Positions 16,431 through 27,010 of a stretch of DNA of 64,000 bases are shown here, one piece after another; position 1 is the first letter of the stretch; every line of letters starts with the position of its first letter. The DNA comes from CAIWHR01 sp963788185 (GTDB lineage Bacteria; Pseudomonadota; Gammaproteobacteria; Burkholderiales; Casimicrobiaceae): contig CAWBGE010000010.1 in the NCBI GenBank assembly GCA_963788185.1, forward strand, positions 452,701 to 516,700. Reading direction: 5' to 3'. The notes beneath the pieces were generated by a model, which made no database searches, was not told where the DNA came from, and saw only the letters and a list, made by a program, of their open reading frames with translations. Both the position numbers and the translations under genes were made by a program.

Positions 16431-17309
16431 ATGCTACTCGTTCTGAAAGCTCTCGCCCTGCTGCCGCTGCCGGTGCTCTATCGAATGGGCGATGTGGCTC
16501 TCTTCATCGCCCACCGATTGATGCATTGGCGCCACGATGTCGCGCGGGCGAACCTCGCACGGTCGTTTCCCGAGATGGGCGAAGCGCAACGAGAGGCTGT
16601 TCTCGAGCAATCCTACCGCAACCTCGCCGACCTGCTTGCCGAGATCGTCTGGGCCCATGGCGCATCGCGTGCCCAGATTGCAGAGCGCGTATCGGTCGAG
16701 AACCCGGAACTCATCACCGCGGAGACGCGAGCCGGGCGCTCCGTGCTGCTGATGACCGCGCACTTTTGCAACTGGGAGTGGCAGGTTCTCGCCGGCAACG
16801 TCGTTCTCGATTCGCCGATGGTCCCGGTCTACAAGCCTCAGCGCCTCCGGGGAGTGGATCGCTTCCTGCGCGAAACGAGGGCCCGGTTCGGTGGTGTGCC
16901 GATGCCGAGCAAGGATTTGACGCGCTGGCTCCTTGGGCATCGACGCGAGCCGAACGTCTATGCGATGGTCGCCGACCAGACACCGGCTTCGGACGAACCC
17001 AAGTATTGGACGCGATTCCTCAACCAGGACTCGGTCTTCTTCATCGGTGCCGATGCCGTAGCGCGCATCGTGAGGGCGCCGGTGTTCTTCGTGCATATGC
17101 GCCGCGTCGGCCGTGGCCGGTACACGATGCGGTTGTCTCGGCTCGCCGAGCCGCCGTACGAGCGCGGCGCCGATACGGCCGTCATCGAGCGATACGCACG
17201 CGCGCTTGAGGACGAAATTTGCGGCAGCCCGGCCGACTGGCTCTGGGTGCACAAGAAATGGAAGTACACGCAACCGGTCAAAGATAAGGTTTCTGTCGTA
17301 AGTCCTTGA
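16431..17309 (+). CDS. Lysophospholipid/lipid A acyltransferase family protein (LpxL/HtrB-like)
   Basis: A 292-residue membrane-associated acyltransferase. An N-terminal hydrophobic helix (LLVLKALALLPLPVLY) anchors it in the inner membrane; the catalytic motif is H-x4-E in TAHFCNWEW (His111, Glu116), the form typical of LpxL/LpxM and related glycolipid acyltransferases. The C-terminus WLWVHKKWKY is also typical of the family. It probably adds a secondary acyl chain to lipid A or an ornithine/amino lipid; which one cannot be read from sequence. ATG 16431 is the first plausible start, although the frame is open upstream. Confidence 0.85.
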   Translation: MLLVLKALALLPLPVLYRMGDVALFIAHRLMHWRHDVARANLARSFPEMGEAQREAVLEQSYRNLADLLAEIVWAHGASRAQIAERVSVENPELITAETRAGRSVLLMTAHFCNWEWQVLAGNVVLDSPMVPVYKPQRLRGVDRFLRETRARFGGVPMPSKDLTRWLLGHRREPNVYAMVADQTPASDEPKYWTRFLNQDSVFFIGADAVARIVRAPVFFVHMRRVGRGRYTMRLSRLAEPPYERGADTAVIERYARALEDEICGSPADWLWVHKKWKYTQPVKDKVSVVSP

Positions 17310-17368
17310 TGGATTTGAGGCGGCGATCCGAGCGCACCGGGCCGATGCGTTTTTCGCGTGCGTGCGGG

Positions 17369-17397
17369 TTGCAATGTTGCGCCGCAAACCCTATAAT
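17369..17397 (+). promoter_or_regulatory. rRNA operon promoter
   Basis: A near-consensus sigma-70 promoter: TTGCAA at 17369-17374, a 17-bp spacer and a perfect TATAAT at 17392-17397. It lies about 305 bp upstream of the 16S gene and 60 bp after the acyltransferase stop. Confidence 0.85.
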
Positions 17398-17701
17398 CTC
17401 CCTTCTCTGCTGCTTGATGACGCGTGAAGCCCGTTCGGGGTCAGCCAGGCGGCCTGTTCTTTAAGAATTAGCAACCGATAGGTGTGGGTGCTGTGGTGTT
17501 TTGGGCGCCTGGTGTCTTGGGGGTGAAGTCCTGCGAGGGATGGAGGCTTTGGGGCATTGGGTGGAAGAGACATAGTGGTGCTCACACGACGCAATAAGCT
17601 CTTGCCCCGAAGGGGGTGGGAGTGAGTCTTGTTTTGTTCTTGTGGGGAAACTCACGGGGATGGAATGGGGCCAACGTCGATTGAGTTACTTGTAATGGAT
17701 T
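17398..17701 (+). other. 16S rRNA leader with boxA
   Basis: Transcribed leader of about 300 bp. TGTTCTTTAA at 17455-17464 matches the boxA antitermination element (TGCTCTTTAACA in E. coli), which recruits the Nus complex. The rest is non-coding and presumably includes the 5' strand of the 16S processing stem. Confidence 0.7.
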
Positions 17702-19234
<1,533 letters not shown>

Positions 19235-19362
19235 CTCGGAAACAGGGGACAGGTAACAGGTAACGGAGGTCAGAGATGGCTGAAGTCCTGCACCTGGACT
19301 CCTCCTGGATGCTGCAGTACCCACTCCTATCGGTTGCGTGAGTTGAGTCACCGTGGCGTACC

Positions 19363-19439
19363 GGGCCTGTAGCTCAGTTGGTTAGAGCATCGTCTTGATA
19401 AGGCGGGGGTCGATGGTTCGAATCCATCCAGACCCACCA
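19363..19439 (+). tRNA. tRNA-Ile (GAT)
   Basis: A 77-nt cloverleaf with encoded CCA; anticodon GAT at 19397-19399. D arm GCTC/GAGC, T arm GATGG-TTCGAAT-CCATC and 5-nt variable loop are regular. The acceptor stem 5' strand is GGGCCTG and the 3' strand CAGACCC, which leaves a C-A mismatch at position 4:69. Located in the 16S-23S spacer. Confidence 0.97.
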
Positions 19440-19446
19440 GATCAGA

Positions 19447-19522
19447 GGGGCTGTAGCTCAGTTGGGAGAGCGCCTGCTTTGCAAGCAGGAGGCCGTCGGT
19501 TCGATCCCGTCCAGCTCCACCA
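19447..19522 (+). tRNA. tRNA-Ala (TGC)
   Basis: A 76-nt cloverleaf with encoded CCA and anticodon TGC, 7 bp after tRNA-Ile. The acceptor stem GGGGCTG/CAGCTCC carries the G3:U70 wobble that marks alanine tRNAs. Standard spacer tRNA. Confidence 0.97.
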
Positions 19523-19557
19523 GTCGGAGGGCGGGGGGGACAGAAGACAGAGAAGGC

Positions 19558-19620
19558 AGAGCTAAGCGTCGTGGTTTAGCTCTGGTTTTTTGACCAGGTG
19601 ATATCGGTTGTTCTTTAACA
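19558..19620 (+). promoter_or_regulatory. Spacer hairpin with T-run and second boxA before 23S
   Basis: AGAGCTAA at 19558-19565 pairs with TTAGCTCT at 19576-19583 and is followed by a run of six T, so it looks like a weak intrinsic terminator. Directly downstream, TGTTCTTTAACA at 19609-19620 is a strong boxA match. Antitermination would let polymerase continue into 23S. Confidence 0.5.
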
Positions 19621-20327
19621 ATTAGGGAGAAGTAAAGGTCTTGCTCGGAGAGCGGGGCACTGCTTTGGCGGTGTTCTGAAGAAGAGCGAGATTGGGTTGG
19701 ATTGTATCGACTGGTTCGTTCTGTGAGTTCGGGGCGGGCTGGTCACGCGAACACCCGTGGCGTTGGGCATGTCAGTGCTTAGCGTTATGGGGTCAAGCGA
19801 CTAAGTGCATGTGGTGGATGCCTTGGCGATTACAGGCGATGAAGGACGTGGCAGCCTGCGAAAAGCTGCGGGGAGCTGGCAAACGAGCATTGATCCGCAG
19901 ATATCCGAATGGGGAAACCCGGCCCGCAAGGGTCACCGCCACCTGAATATATAGGGTGGAGGGAGCGAACCCGGTGAACTGAAACATCTAAGTAGCCGGA
20001 GGAACAGAAATCAACCGAGATTCCCAGAGTAGTGGCGAGCGAAATGGGAACAGCCGTCGCGATTTAGCATGTGTTGCAGGGGAACGGTCTGGAAAGGCCG
20101 GCCGCAGTGGGTGATAGCCCCGTACCTGAAGCGACGCATGTGGAACTAGGCGCGAGAGAAGTAGGGCGGGACACGTGAAATCCTGTCTGAAGATGGGGGG
20201 ACCATCCTCCAAGGCTAAATACTCGTAATCGACCGATAGTGAACCAGTACCGTGAGGGAAAGGCGAAAAGAACCCCGGGAGGGGAGTGAAATAGATCCTG
20301 AAACCGCATGCATACAAACAGTCGGAG

Positions 20328-20451
20328 TCCCTGCTTAAAGGGCCTTGGGGTTCTTTGGCGGCGGGCCGCGTAGCGGCGCGTCGCAAAAGAACAGCAAGAT
20401 GAAATAGATCTTTAAGCAGGCAAAGGACCCGGAGGGTTCTTTGAGCAGGGA
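20328..20451 (+). other. 23S helix 25 extension (possible intervening sequence)
   Basis: TCCCTGCTTAAAG (20328-20340) pairs with CTTTGAGCAGGGA (20439-20451) as a 13-bp stem with one G-U. The E. coli helix is only about 20 nt at this place. The interior has a second hairpin (GTTCTTT with AAAAGAAC) and an imperfect direct repeat, TCTTTAAGCAGG and TCTTTGAGCAGG. Confidence 0.75.
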
Positions 20452-20524
20452 TGACGGCGTACCTTTTGTATAATGGGTCAGCGACTTACGTTTACCAGCG
20501 AGCTTAACCGTATAGGGGAGGCGC

Positions 20525-20557
<33 letters not shown>

Positions 20558-20873
20558 GGTAGGCGTAGACCCGAAACCGGATGATCTACCCATGGCCAGG
20601 CTGAAGGTGGGGTAACACTCACTGGAGGGCCGAACCCACTAGTGTTGAAAAACTAGGGGATGAGCTGTGGGTAGGGGTGAAAGGCTAAACAAATCCGGAA
20701 ATAGCTGGTTCTCTCCGAAAACTATTTAGGTAGTGCCTCAAGTATCACCCTCGGGGGTAGAGCACTGTAATGGTTGCGGGGGTCATTGTGACTTGCCGCG
20801 CCATAGCAAACTCCGAATACCGAGGAGTGCGAGCTTGGGAGACAGACAACGGGTGCTAACGTCCGATGTCAAG

Positions 20874-20909
<36 letters not shown>

Positions 20910-20953
20910 GACACAGTTAAGTGGGAAACGAGGTGGGAAGGCATAGACAGCCA

Positions 20954-20985
<32 letters not shown>

Positions 20986-21067
20986 GAAAGCGTAATAGCT
21001 CACTGGTCGAGTCGTCCTGCGCGGAAGATGTAACGGGGCTCAAACTGTGCACCGAAGCTGCGGATTT

Positions 21068-21201
21068 GCATGCTCCATTAAGGGCGCTCCCCATTCGGGG
21101 AGCTTGCCGGCCCTTCGTTTGCGAAGGACCCGGCAAAGCGTCCATGAAAGTCGAGTCGGTGGGTGCCTGGCACCGGACCGAGCGTCCTTAGTGGAGCATG
21201 C
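21068..21201 (+). other. 23S helix 45 intervening-sequence-like insertion
   Basis: The flanks 21068-21089 and 21180-21201 form a 22-bp stem with only two G-U pairs, enclosing about 90 nt that fold into smaller hairpins (TTGCCGG...CCGGCAA, GGTGCC/GGCACC). The E. coli counterpart is a short stem. Insertions with this stem design at helix 45 are known in several bacteria as RNase III-excised intervening sequences. Confidence 0.8.
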
Positions 21202-21837
21202 AGATGGTAGGAGAGCGTTCCGTAGGCCTGTGAAGGTGAGGGGTAACCCTTGCTGGAGGTATCGGAAGTGCGAATGCTGACATGAGTAGCGATAAAGCGG
21301 GTGAAAGGCCCGCTCGCCGAAAGCCCAAGGTTTCCTACGCCACGTTCATCGGCGTAGGGTGAGTCGGCCCCTAAGGTGAGGACGAGAGTCGTAGCCGATG
21401 GGAAGCGGGTTAATATTCCCGCACCGATTTGGAATGCGATGGGGGGACGGAGAAGGTTACCTCGGCCGGGTGTTGGACGTCCCGGTTTAAGCGTGTAGGC
21501 GTGGTTTCCAGGCAAATCCGGAGATCTTAGCTGAGGCGTGATGACGAGGACTGGCTTGCCAGTCTGAAGTGAGCGATACCCTGCTTCCAGGAAAAGCCTC
21601 TAAGCTTCAGTTCCAAGTTGACCGTACCGCAAACCGACACAGGTGGGCAGGATGAATATTCTAAGGCGCTTGAGAGAACTCAGGAGAAGGAACTCGGCAA
21701 ATTTGCACCGTAACTTCGGGATAAGGTGCGCCCCTGGTAGGTGAAGAGCTTGCGCTTGGAGCCGAGAGGGGCCGCAGTGAAATGGTGGCTGCGACTGTTT
21801 AACAAAAACACAGCACTCTGCTAACACGAAAGTGGAC

Positions 21838-21872
<35 letters not shown>

Positions 21873-21899
21873 TAAATGATGGGGTGCAAGCTCTTGATT

Positions 21900-21990
<91 letters not shown>

Positions 21991-22249
21991 CGATGGCCAC
22001 ACTGTCTCCTCCTGAGACTCAGCGAAGTTGAAGTGTTTGTGAAGATGCAATCTCCCCGCGGCAAGACGGAAAGACCCCGTGCACCTTTACTGTAGCTTTG
22101 CATTGGACTGTGACAAGACTTGTGTAGGATAGCTGGGAGCCGATGAAGCGCTGTCGCTAGATGGCGTGGAGGCAACGTTGAAATACCAGCCTGGTGTTGT
22201 TGCGGTTCTAACCTGGATCCCTTATCGGGATTGGGGACCGTGCATGGTA

Positions 22250-22295
<46 letters not shown>

Positions 22296-22398
22296 TCGAA
22301 GGTTTCCTAGGTACGGTCGGACATCGTACTGATAGTGCAATGGCACAAGGAAGCTTGACTGCGAGACTGACAAGTCGAGCAGGTGCGAAAGCAGGACA

Positions 22399-22472
<74 letters not shown>

Positions 22473-22501
22473 ACCGCCCAAGAGTTCATATCGACGGCGG
22501 T

Positions 22502-22541
<40 letters not shown>

Positions 22542-22546
22542 TAGCC

Positions 22547-22579
<33 letters not shown>

Positions 22580-23041
22580 TGGTACGTGAGCTGGGTTCAA
22601 AACGTCGTGAGACAGTTTGGTCCCTATCTGCCGTGGGCGCTGGAGATTTGACGGGAGCTGCTCCTAGTACGAGAGGACCGGAGTGGACGTACCGCTGGTG
22701 TACCGGTTGTGACGCCAGTCGCATTGCCGGGTAGCTATGTACGGAAGCGATAACCGCTGAAAGCATCTAAGCGGGAAACGTGCCTGAAGATGAGATCTCC
22801 CGGGGCCTTGAGCCCCCTGAAGGGTCGTGGCAGACCACCACGTTGATAGGCCGGGTGTGGAAGGGCAGTAATGCCTTAAGCTAACCGGTACTAATAACCC
22901 GTGCGGCTTGACCCCATAACCGTAAGCACTGCGTGCTACCGGTGTTCGCACGACACCAACCCCACCTTTACTTCTTCCGTTACGCAGGGCGCCGTCTGGG
23001 GTCTCTCTGATCCCTGACCTCTGTGCCCTGTTCCCCGTCAA

Positions 23042-23157
23042 TGCCTGACGACCATAGCCCGTTGGCCCCACGCCTTCCCATCCCGAACAGGACCGTGAAA
23101 CAACAGCACGCCGATGATAGTGTGGATTCCCATGCGAAAGTAGGTCATCGTCAGGCA
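23042..23157 (+). rRNA. 5S ribosomal RNA
   Basis: About 116 nt bounded by the terminal stem TGCCTGACGA/TCGTCAGGCA. The internal CCCATCCCGAACAGG and CATGCGAAAGTAGG blocks are the usual 5S loops. Last gene of the rrn operon, about 125 bp after 23S. Confidence 0.95.
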
Positions 23158-23161
23158 CCCC

Positions 23162-23204
23162 CCCAAGAAAAAGCCCGGTCAACACGACCGGGCTTTTTCT
23201 TGGG
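23162..23204. terminator. Strong bidirectional terminator after rrn
   Basis: A perfect 19-bp inverted repeat, 23162-23180 and 23186-23204, with a 5-nt loop (AACAC). Its core is AAAAAGCCCGGTC/GACCGGGCTTTTT, giving a GC stem with T-tracts on both strands. It serves the rRNA operon on the plus strand and the converging HerA-like gene on the minus strand. Confidence 0.92.
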
Positions 23205-23233
23205 CAGATGGAGCTCTGCCGCCAGTGACGCTG

Positions 23234-24730
23234 TCAGCGGCGACCTTTACCCAGCAACGATCCCAACACGCCGCGCACGATTTCCCGGCCCACGGTCGAC
23301 CCGATCGACCGTGCGGCGCTCTTCGTGGCGGCCTCGAGCATGCTGTCCTTTCGACCGCTGCCGGTCATGAGTCCATCGAGCGAACCTTTCAGCGAGTCCA
23401 TCCATCCACCGCCGCCCGCACCGGGCGGCGAGTCTGACCCCGCTGGAGCGGCCGCGGCACGGCCGCGGAGGCGCTCGTACGCCGATTCGCGATCGATGGG
23501 CTTCTCGTAGAAATCCGCCACCAGCGACGTCGCGCGCAGCGCCGCCAGTTCTTCGGCGGTGGCGGGGCCGATGCGGCTCGCGGGCGGGAGGATGTAGGCG
23601 CGTTCGACCATGGACGGACGTCCTTTTTCGTCAAGCAACGACACCAGCGCTTCACCGACGCCGAGCTCGGTGATGACCTTCTCCACGTCGAGCGCGGGAT
23701 TGGCGCGCATGGTCTCCGCCGTTGCGCGCACCGCCTTCTGATCGCGGGGCGTGAAGGCGCGCAGCGCGTGCTGGACTCGATTGCCGAGTTGGCCCAGCAC
23801 GGTGTCCGGGACGTCCAGGGGATTCTGGGTGACGAAGTAGACGCCGACTCCCTTGGAGCGGATGAGGCGCACTACCTGCTCTATCTTGTCCAGCAGCGAT
23901 TTTGGCGCGTCGGTGAAGAGCAGGTGCGCCTCGTCGAAGAAGAATACGAGCTTCGGCTTGTCCCGATCACCTACCTCGGGCAGGTTTTCGTAGAGTTCCG
24001 AAAGCAGCCAGAGCAGCAGCGTCGAGTAGAGCTTCGGTGACGTCATCAGCTTGTCGGCTGCAAGAATATTGACGATCCCGCGCCCGCCTTCGCCGGTCTG
24101 GATCAGGTCGTCGATGTTGAGCATCGGCTCGCCGATGAATCGGTCGGCGCCCTGCTGCTCGAGCGCGAGCAGGCCACGCTGGATCGCGCCGACCGAAGCC
24201 GCAGAGACGTTGCCGTAGTCGGTCTGGTAGCTGCGCGCGTTGTCCGCCACGTGCTGCAGCATCGCGCGCAAGTCCTTGAGGTCGAGCAGCAGCATGCCCT
24301 GGTCATCGGCGATCTTGAACACGAGGCTAAGCACGCCGGACTGGATTTCGTTGAGGTCGAGGATCCGGGCGAGCAGCAGTGGTCCCAGGTCGGAAATCGT
24401 GGCTCTTACCGGGTGCCCTCTTTCGCCGAAAACGTCCCAAAGGGCGGCTGGGGCGCCGGCGAATGACGGTTCGTCGACGCCGAGCATCCGCAGCCTCTCT
24501 GCGAATTTAGGTGTCGACGCTCCGGGCTGCGTGATTCCGGACAGGTCGCCCTTCACGTCGGCCATGAACACCGGAACTCCGATGGAAGAAAAGCGCTCCG
24601 CCATCACCTGCAGCGTCACGGTCTTGCCGGTCCCGGTGGCCCCGGTGATGAGGCCGTGGCGGTTGGCGAGACCTGGCAACAGGCATAGCTCGGTGTTCCC
24701 GCTTCTTGCGATAGGTTGAGGTGCTGCCAT
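23234..24730 (-). CDS. HerA-like ATPase (DUF853 family)
   Basis: A 498-residue P-loop ATPase of the HerA/FtsK-like group annotated as helicase HerA-like or DUF853. Walker A is GATGTGKT (30-37), Walker B is in LVFFFDEAHLLF (about 260-271), and the arginine-rich sensor region reads RSKGVGVYFVTQNPLDVP. The C-terminal 100 residues are low-complexity (AAAAPAGSDSPPGAGGGGW) and end in a small-residue region. Start: two in-frame ATG codons at 24736 and 24730; AGGGAG lies 7 bp before the second, which I chose. It converges on the rRNA operon. Cellular role not established; a DNA-translocating or protein-remodelling ATPase is inferred from the fold. Confidence 0.85.
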   Translation of the reverse strand: MAAPQPIARSGNTELCLLPGLANRHGLITGATGTGKTVTLQVMAERFSSIGVPVFMADVKGDLSGITQPGASTPKFAERLRMLGVDEPSFAGAPAALWDVFGERGHPVRATISDLGPLLLARILDLNEIQSGVLSLVFKIADDQGMLLLDLKDLRAMLQHVADNARSYQTDYGNVSAASVGAIQRGLLALEQQGADRFIGEPMLNIDDLIQTGEGGRGIVNILAADKLMTSPKLYSTLLLWLLSELYENLPEVGDRDKPKLVFFFDEAHLLFTDAPKSLLDKIEQVVRLIRSKGVGVYFVTQNPLDVPDTVLGQLGNRVQHALRAFTPRDQKAVRATAETMRANPALDVEKVITELGVGEALVSLLDEKGRPSMVERAYILPPASRIGPATAEELAALRATSLVADFYEKPIDRESAYERLRGRAAAAPAGSDSPPGAGGGGWMDSLKGSLDGLMTGSGRKDSMLEAATKSAARSIGSTVGREIVRGVLGSLLGKGRR

Positions 24731-24916
24731 CGACATGCTCCCTGCGGACCAGAACGGAAGACAATGGTAACCCGCGCGGCCCGCCGCACGACGCAGCCAG
24801 CGCGGCGCGGCATCGGATTCCGCGGCAGGCGACGCCCGCTCCGTCGCTCTCGCCCGGGCATTTGCCCCGTTGCGGTGAGATCCACGATCAATCTCCAATT
24901 CCGGCTACTTTTCTGC

Positions 24917-24970
24917 TAGAATCGAATGGATTAGCGTAAGAAATGGGCTGGGCACAGCCCATTTTTTTTT
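24917..24970 (+). promoter_or_regulatory. rimP-nusA leader with intrinsic terminator
   Basis: A -10 like TAGAAT (24917-24922) is followed by AATGGGCTG (24942-24950), a 4-nt loop and CAGCCCATT (24955-24963) running into a stretch of nine T. This is a complete Rho-independent terminator 12 bp before the rimP start, in the position of the terminator-bearing leaders reported upstream of rimP in other proteobacteria. It would attenuate the whole rimP-truB operon. Confidence 0.75.
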
Positions 24971-24982
24971 GCAGCCGCAAAC

Positions 24983-25447
24983 TTGAGCGCCGTGGCCCGA
25001 CACGATTCACACACTCTCGCCGACCTCCTCGAGCGGTCACTGGTCCCGATGGGTTACGAACTCGTCGACCTGGAACTCTCGCCCAGGGGCGGGACAATAC
25101 GCCTGTTCATCGACAAGCCGCAGGGCGTGAACGTGGAGGATTGCGCGCGCGTGAGCAATCACCTGACGCACCTGTTCGCCGTCGAGAACGTGGATTTCGA
25201 GCGGTTGGAGGTGTCGTCGCCGGGGCTCGACCGGGCCTTGACGAAGGCGGCGGACTTCGCACGGTTTGCAGGCGAGGAGGTTGAGTTGCGCCTGCATAAC
25301 CCGGTGGAGAGTGCGCGCAAGTTGAAGGGCGTGCTGCACGGCTGCGCCGACGGCGTGGTCACCTTGGACACGGCCCGTGGTTTGTTGACGATACCGCTCG
25401 CGGACATCGACCGCGCGCGTCTCGTACCCAGGATTGAGTGGAGATGA
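24983..25447 (+). CDS. rimP: Ribosome maturation factor RimP
   Basis: Needed for 30S subunit maturation; 154 residues. Family features are the N-terminal alpha/beta domain (MGYELVDLELSPRGGTIRLFID), DCARVSNHLTHLF, and VSSPGLDRALTKAADFARFAGEEVELRL opening the second domain, with IPLADIDRARLVP near the end. The start is a non-ATG codon: TTG 24983 is used here; GTG 24992 is an equally possible start. No clear ribosome site. The stop overlaps the nusA start region. Confidence 0.93.
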   Translation: MSAVARHDSHTLADLLERSLVPMGYELVDLELSPRGGTIRLFIDKPQGVNVEDCARVSNHLTHLFAVENVDFERLEVSSPGLDRALTKAADFARFAGEEVELRLHNPVESARKLKGVLHGCADGVVTLDTARGLLTIPLADIDRARLVPRIEWR

Positions 25448-25452
25448 GCAAC

Positions 25453-26976
25453 ATGAATCGCGAACTGCTGCTGCTGGTCGACGCGCTTGCGCGCGAGAAG
25501 AACGTGCCGAAGGAGATCGTCTTCACGGCGCTCGAATCGGCGTTGGCTTCCGCCACCAAGAAGCGATTCCCGAACGAAATCGATGCCCGTGTGGCGATCG
25601 ACCGGGAAACGGGAGACTACGATTCTTTCCGGCGCTGGACCGTCGTGCCGGACGAGGAGCACGAGGAGCCTGCGTATCAGCTCGCGATCACCGACGCCGT
25701 CGAGCGCGATCCCAACCTGAAACTCGGCGATGTCATCGAGGAGCCGCTGGAGCCGATCGAGTTCGGTCGCATCGGCGCGCAGGCGGCAAAGCAGGTGATT
25801 CTGCAGAAGATCCGGGATGCCGAGCGCGAGCAGATACTCAATGATTTCCTCGAGCGGCAGGACAACCTGCTGACGGGCACCGTGAAGCGCATCGAGCGCG
25901 GCGCAGCCATCATCGAGTCGGGGCGGATCGAGGGCGTCATACCGCGCGACCAACTGATCCCGAAGGAGATGCTGCGCGTCGGCGACCGGGTCCGCGCTTA
26001 TGTGACCAAGATCGATCGCACCGCGAAGGGGCCGCAGCTCATCCTGTCGCGGATCGCACCGGAATTCATCATGCGGCTCTTCGAGCTGGAAGTGCCGGAG
26101 ATCGAGGAGGGTCTGATCGAGATCAGGGCGGCCGCACGGGATCCCGGGATCCGGGCCAAGATTGCCGTCAAGTCGAACGACCCGCGCCTCGATCCGCAGG
26201 GCACCTGCATTGGCATGCGGGGCTCGCGCGTCACCGCGGTGACCAATGAGCTTGCCGGCGAGCGCGTCGACATCATCCTTTGGTCGGAGGATCCGGCGAA
26301 GTTCGTCATCAACGCGCTCGCCCCGGCGGAAATCTCCTCTATCGTCGTCGACGAGGAAAAACACGCGATGGACGTCGTGGTGGACGAGGAGAACCTCGCG
26401 ATCGCAATCGGCAGGCTGGGGCAGAACGTGCGCCTTGCATCCGAGCTCACCGGTTGGGCACTCAACCTGATGAGTGTCGAGGAGTCGACGCAAAAGCACG
26501 AGGCCGAGACCGACCGTTTGCGTGCGCTGTTCATCGACAAGCTCGATGTCGACGAGGAGGTGGCTGACATCCTGATCAGCGAAGGATTCACGTCGCTCGA
26601 GGAGGTCGCGTACGTGCCGATCAACGAGATGCTGGAGATAGACGCTTTCGACGAGGATACCGTCAACGAATTGCGCAGCCGCGCGCGCAATGCGCTGCTG
26701 ACCGAGGCGATTCAGCGCGAGGAGAGCGTCGAGAACGTCGAGGAAGCGCTGCTCGCCCTTCCCGGAATGGACACCGGGGTCGCGAGCACGTTGGCCGCCA
26801 AGGGCATCACCACGCGGGACGCGCTCGCCGATCTCGCGGTCGATGAGCTGATCGAACTCACCGATCTGCCGCAGGATCGCGCGCAGGACCTCATCATGAA
26901 GGCACGTGCCCACTGGTTCGACGAGGCACCGGCCGAAGCGGCAACGGCCGCCGTCGCCCAGGACCAGCGGTCCTGA
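25453..26976 (+). CDS. nusA: Transcription termination/antitermination factor NusA
   Basis: RNA polymerase-binding factor controlling pausing, termination and rrn antitermination; 507 residues. Order of domains: N-terminal polymerase-binding domain (MNRELLLLVDALAREKNV...), S1 (about 135-200, TGTVKRIERGAAIIE), two KH domains (about 230-350, with GTCIGMRGSRVTAVTNEL) and two C-terminal helix-hairpin-helix repeats (380-505). I use ATG 25453, with GGAG about 10 bp upstream; ATG 25444, overlapping the rimP stop as ATGA, is an alternative. Confidence 0.96.
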   Translation: MNRELLLLVDALAREKNVPKEIVFTALESALASATKKRFPNEIDARVAIDRETGDYDSFRRWTVVPDEEHEEPAYQLAITDAVERDPNLKLGDVIEEPLEPIEFGRIGAQAAKQVILQKIRDAEREQILNDFLERQDNLLTGTVKRIERGAAIIESGRIEGVIPRDQLIPKEMLRVGDRVRAYVTKIDRTAKGPQLILSRIAPEFIMRLFELEVPEIEEGLIEIRAAARDPGIRAKIAVKSNDPRLDPQGTCIGMRGSRVTAVTNELAGERVDIILWSEDPAKFVINALAPAEISSIVVDEEKHAMDVVVDEENLAIAIGRLGQNVRLASELTGWALNLMSVEESTQKHEAETDRLRALFIDKLDVDEEVADILISEGFTSLEEVAYVPINEMLEIDAFDEDTVNELRSRARNALLTEAIQREESVENVEEALLALPGMDTGVASTLAAKGITTRDALADLAVDELIELTDLPQDRAQDLIMKARAHWFDEAPAEAATAAVAQDQRS

Positions 26977-27010
26977 CGGGCGCGTATCACCACGCAAGCG
27001 GGAGAAGTAC

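Noticed and set aside
26906..27010. Upstream extension of the infB frame into nusA
   Set aside because: It overlaps the nusA C-terminus, has no family similarity and the ribosome site GGAGAAG points to ATG 27011.
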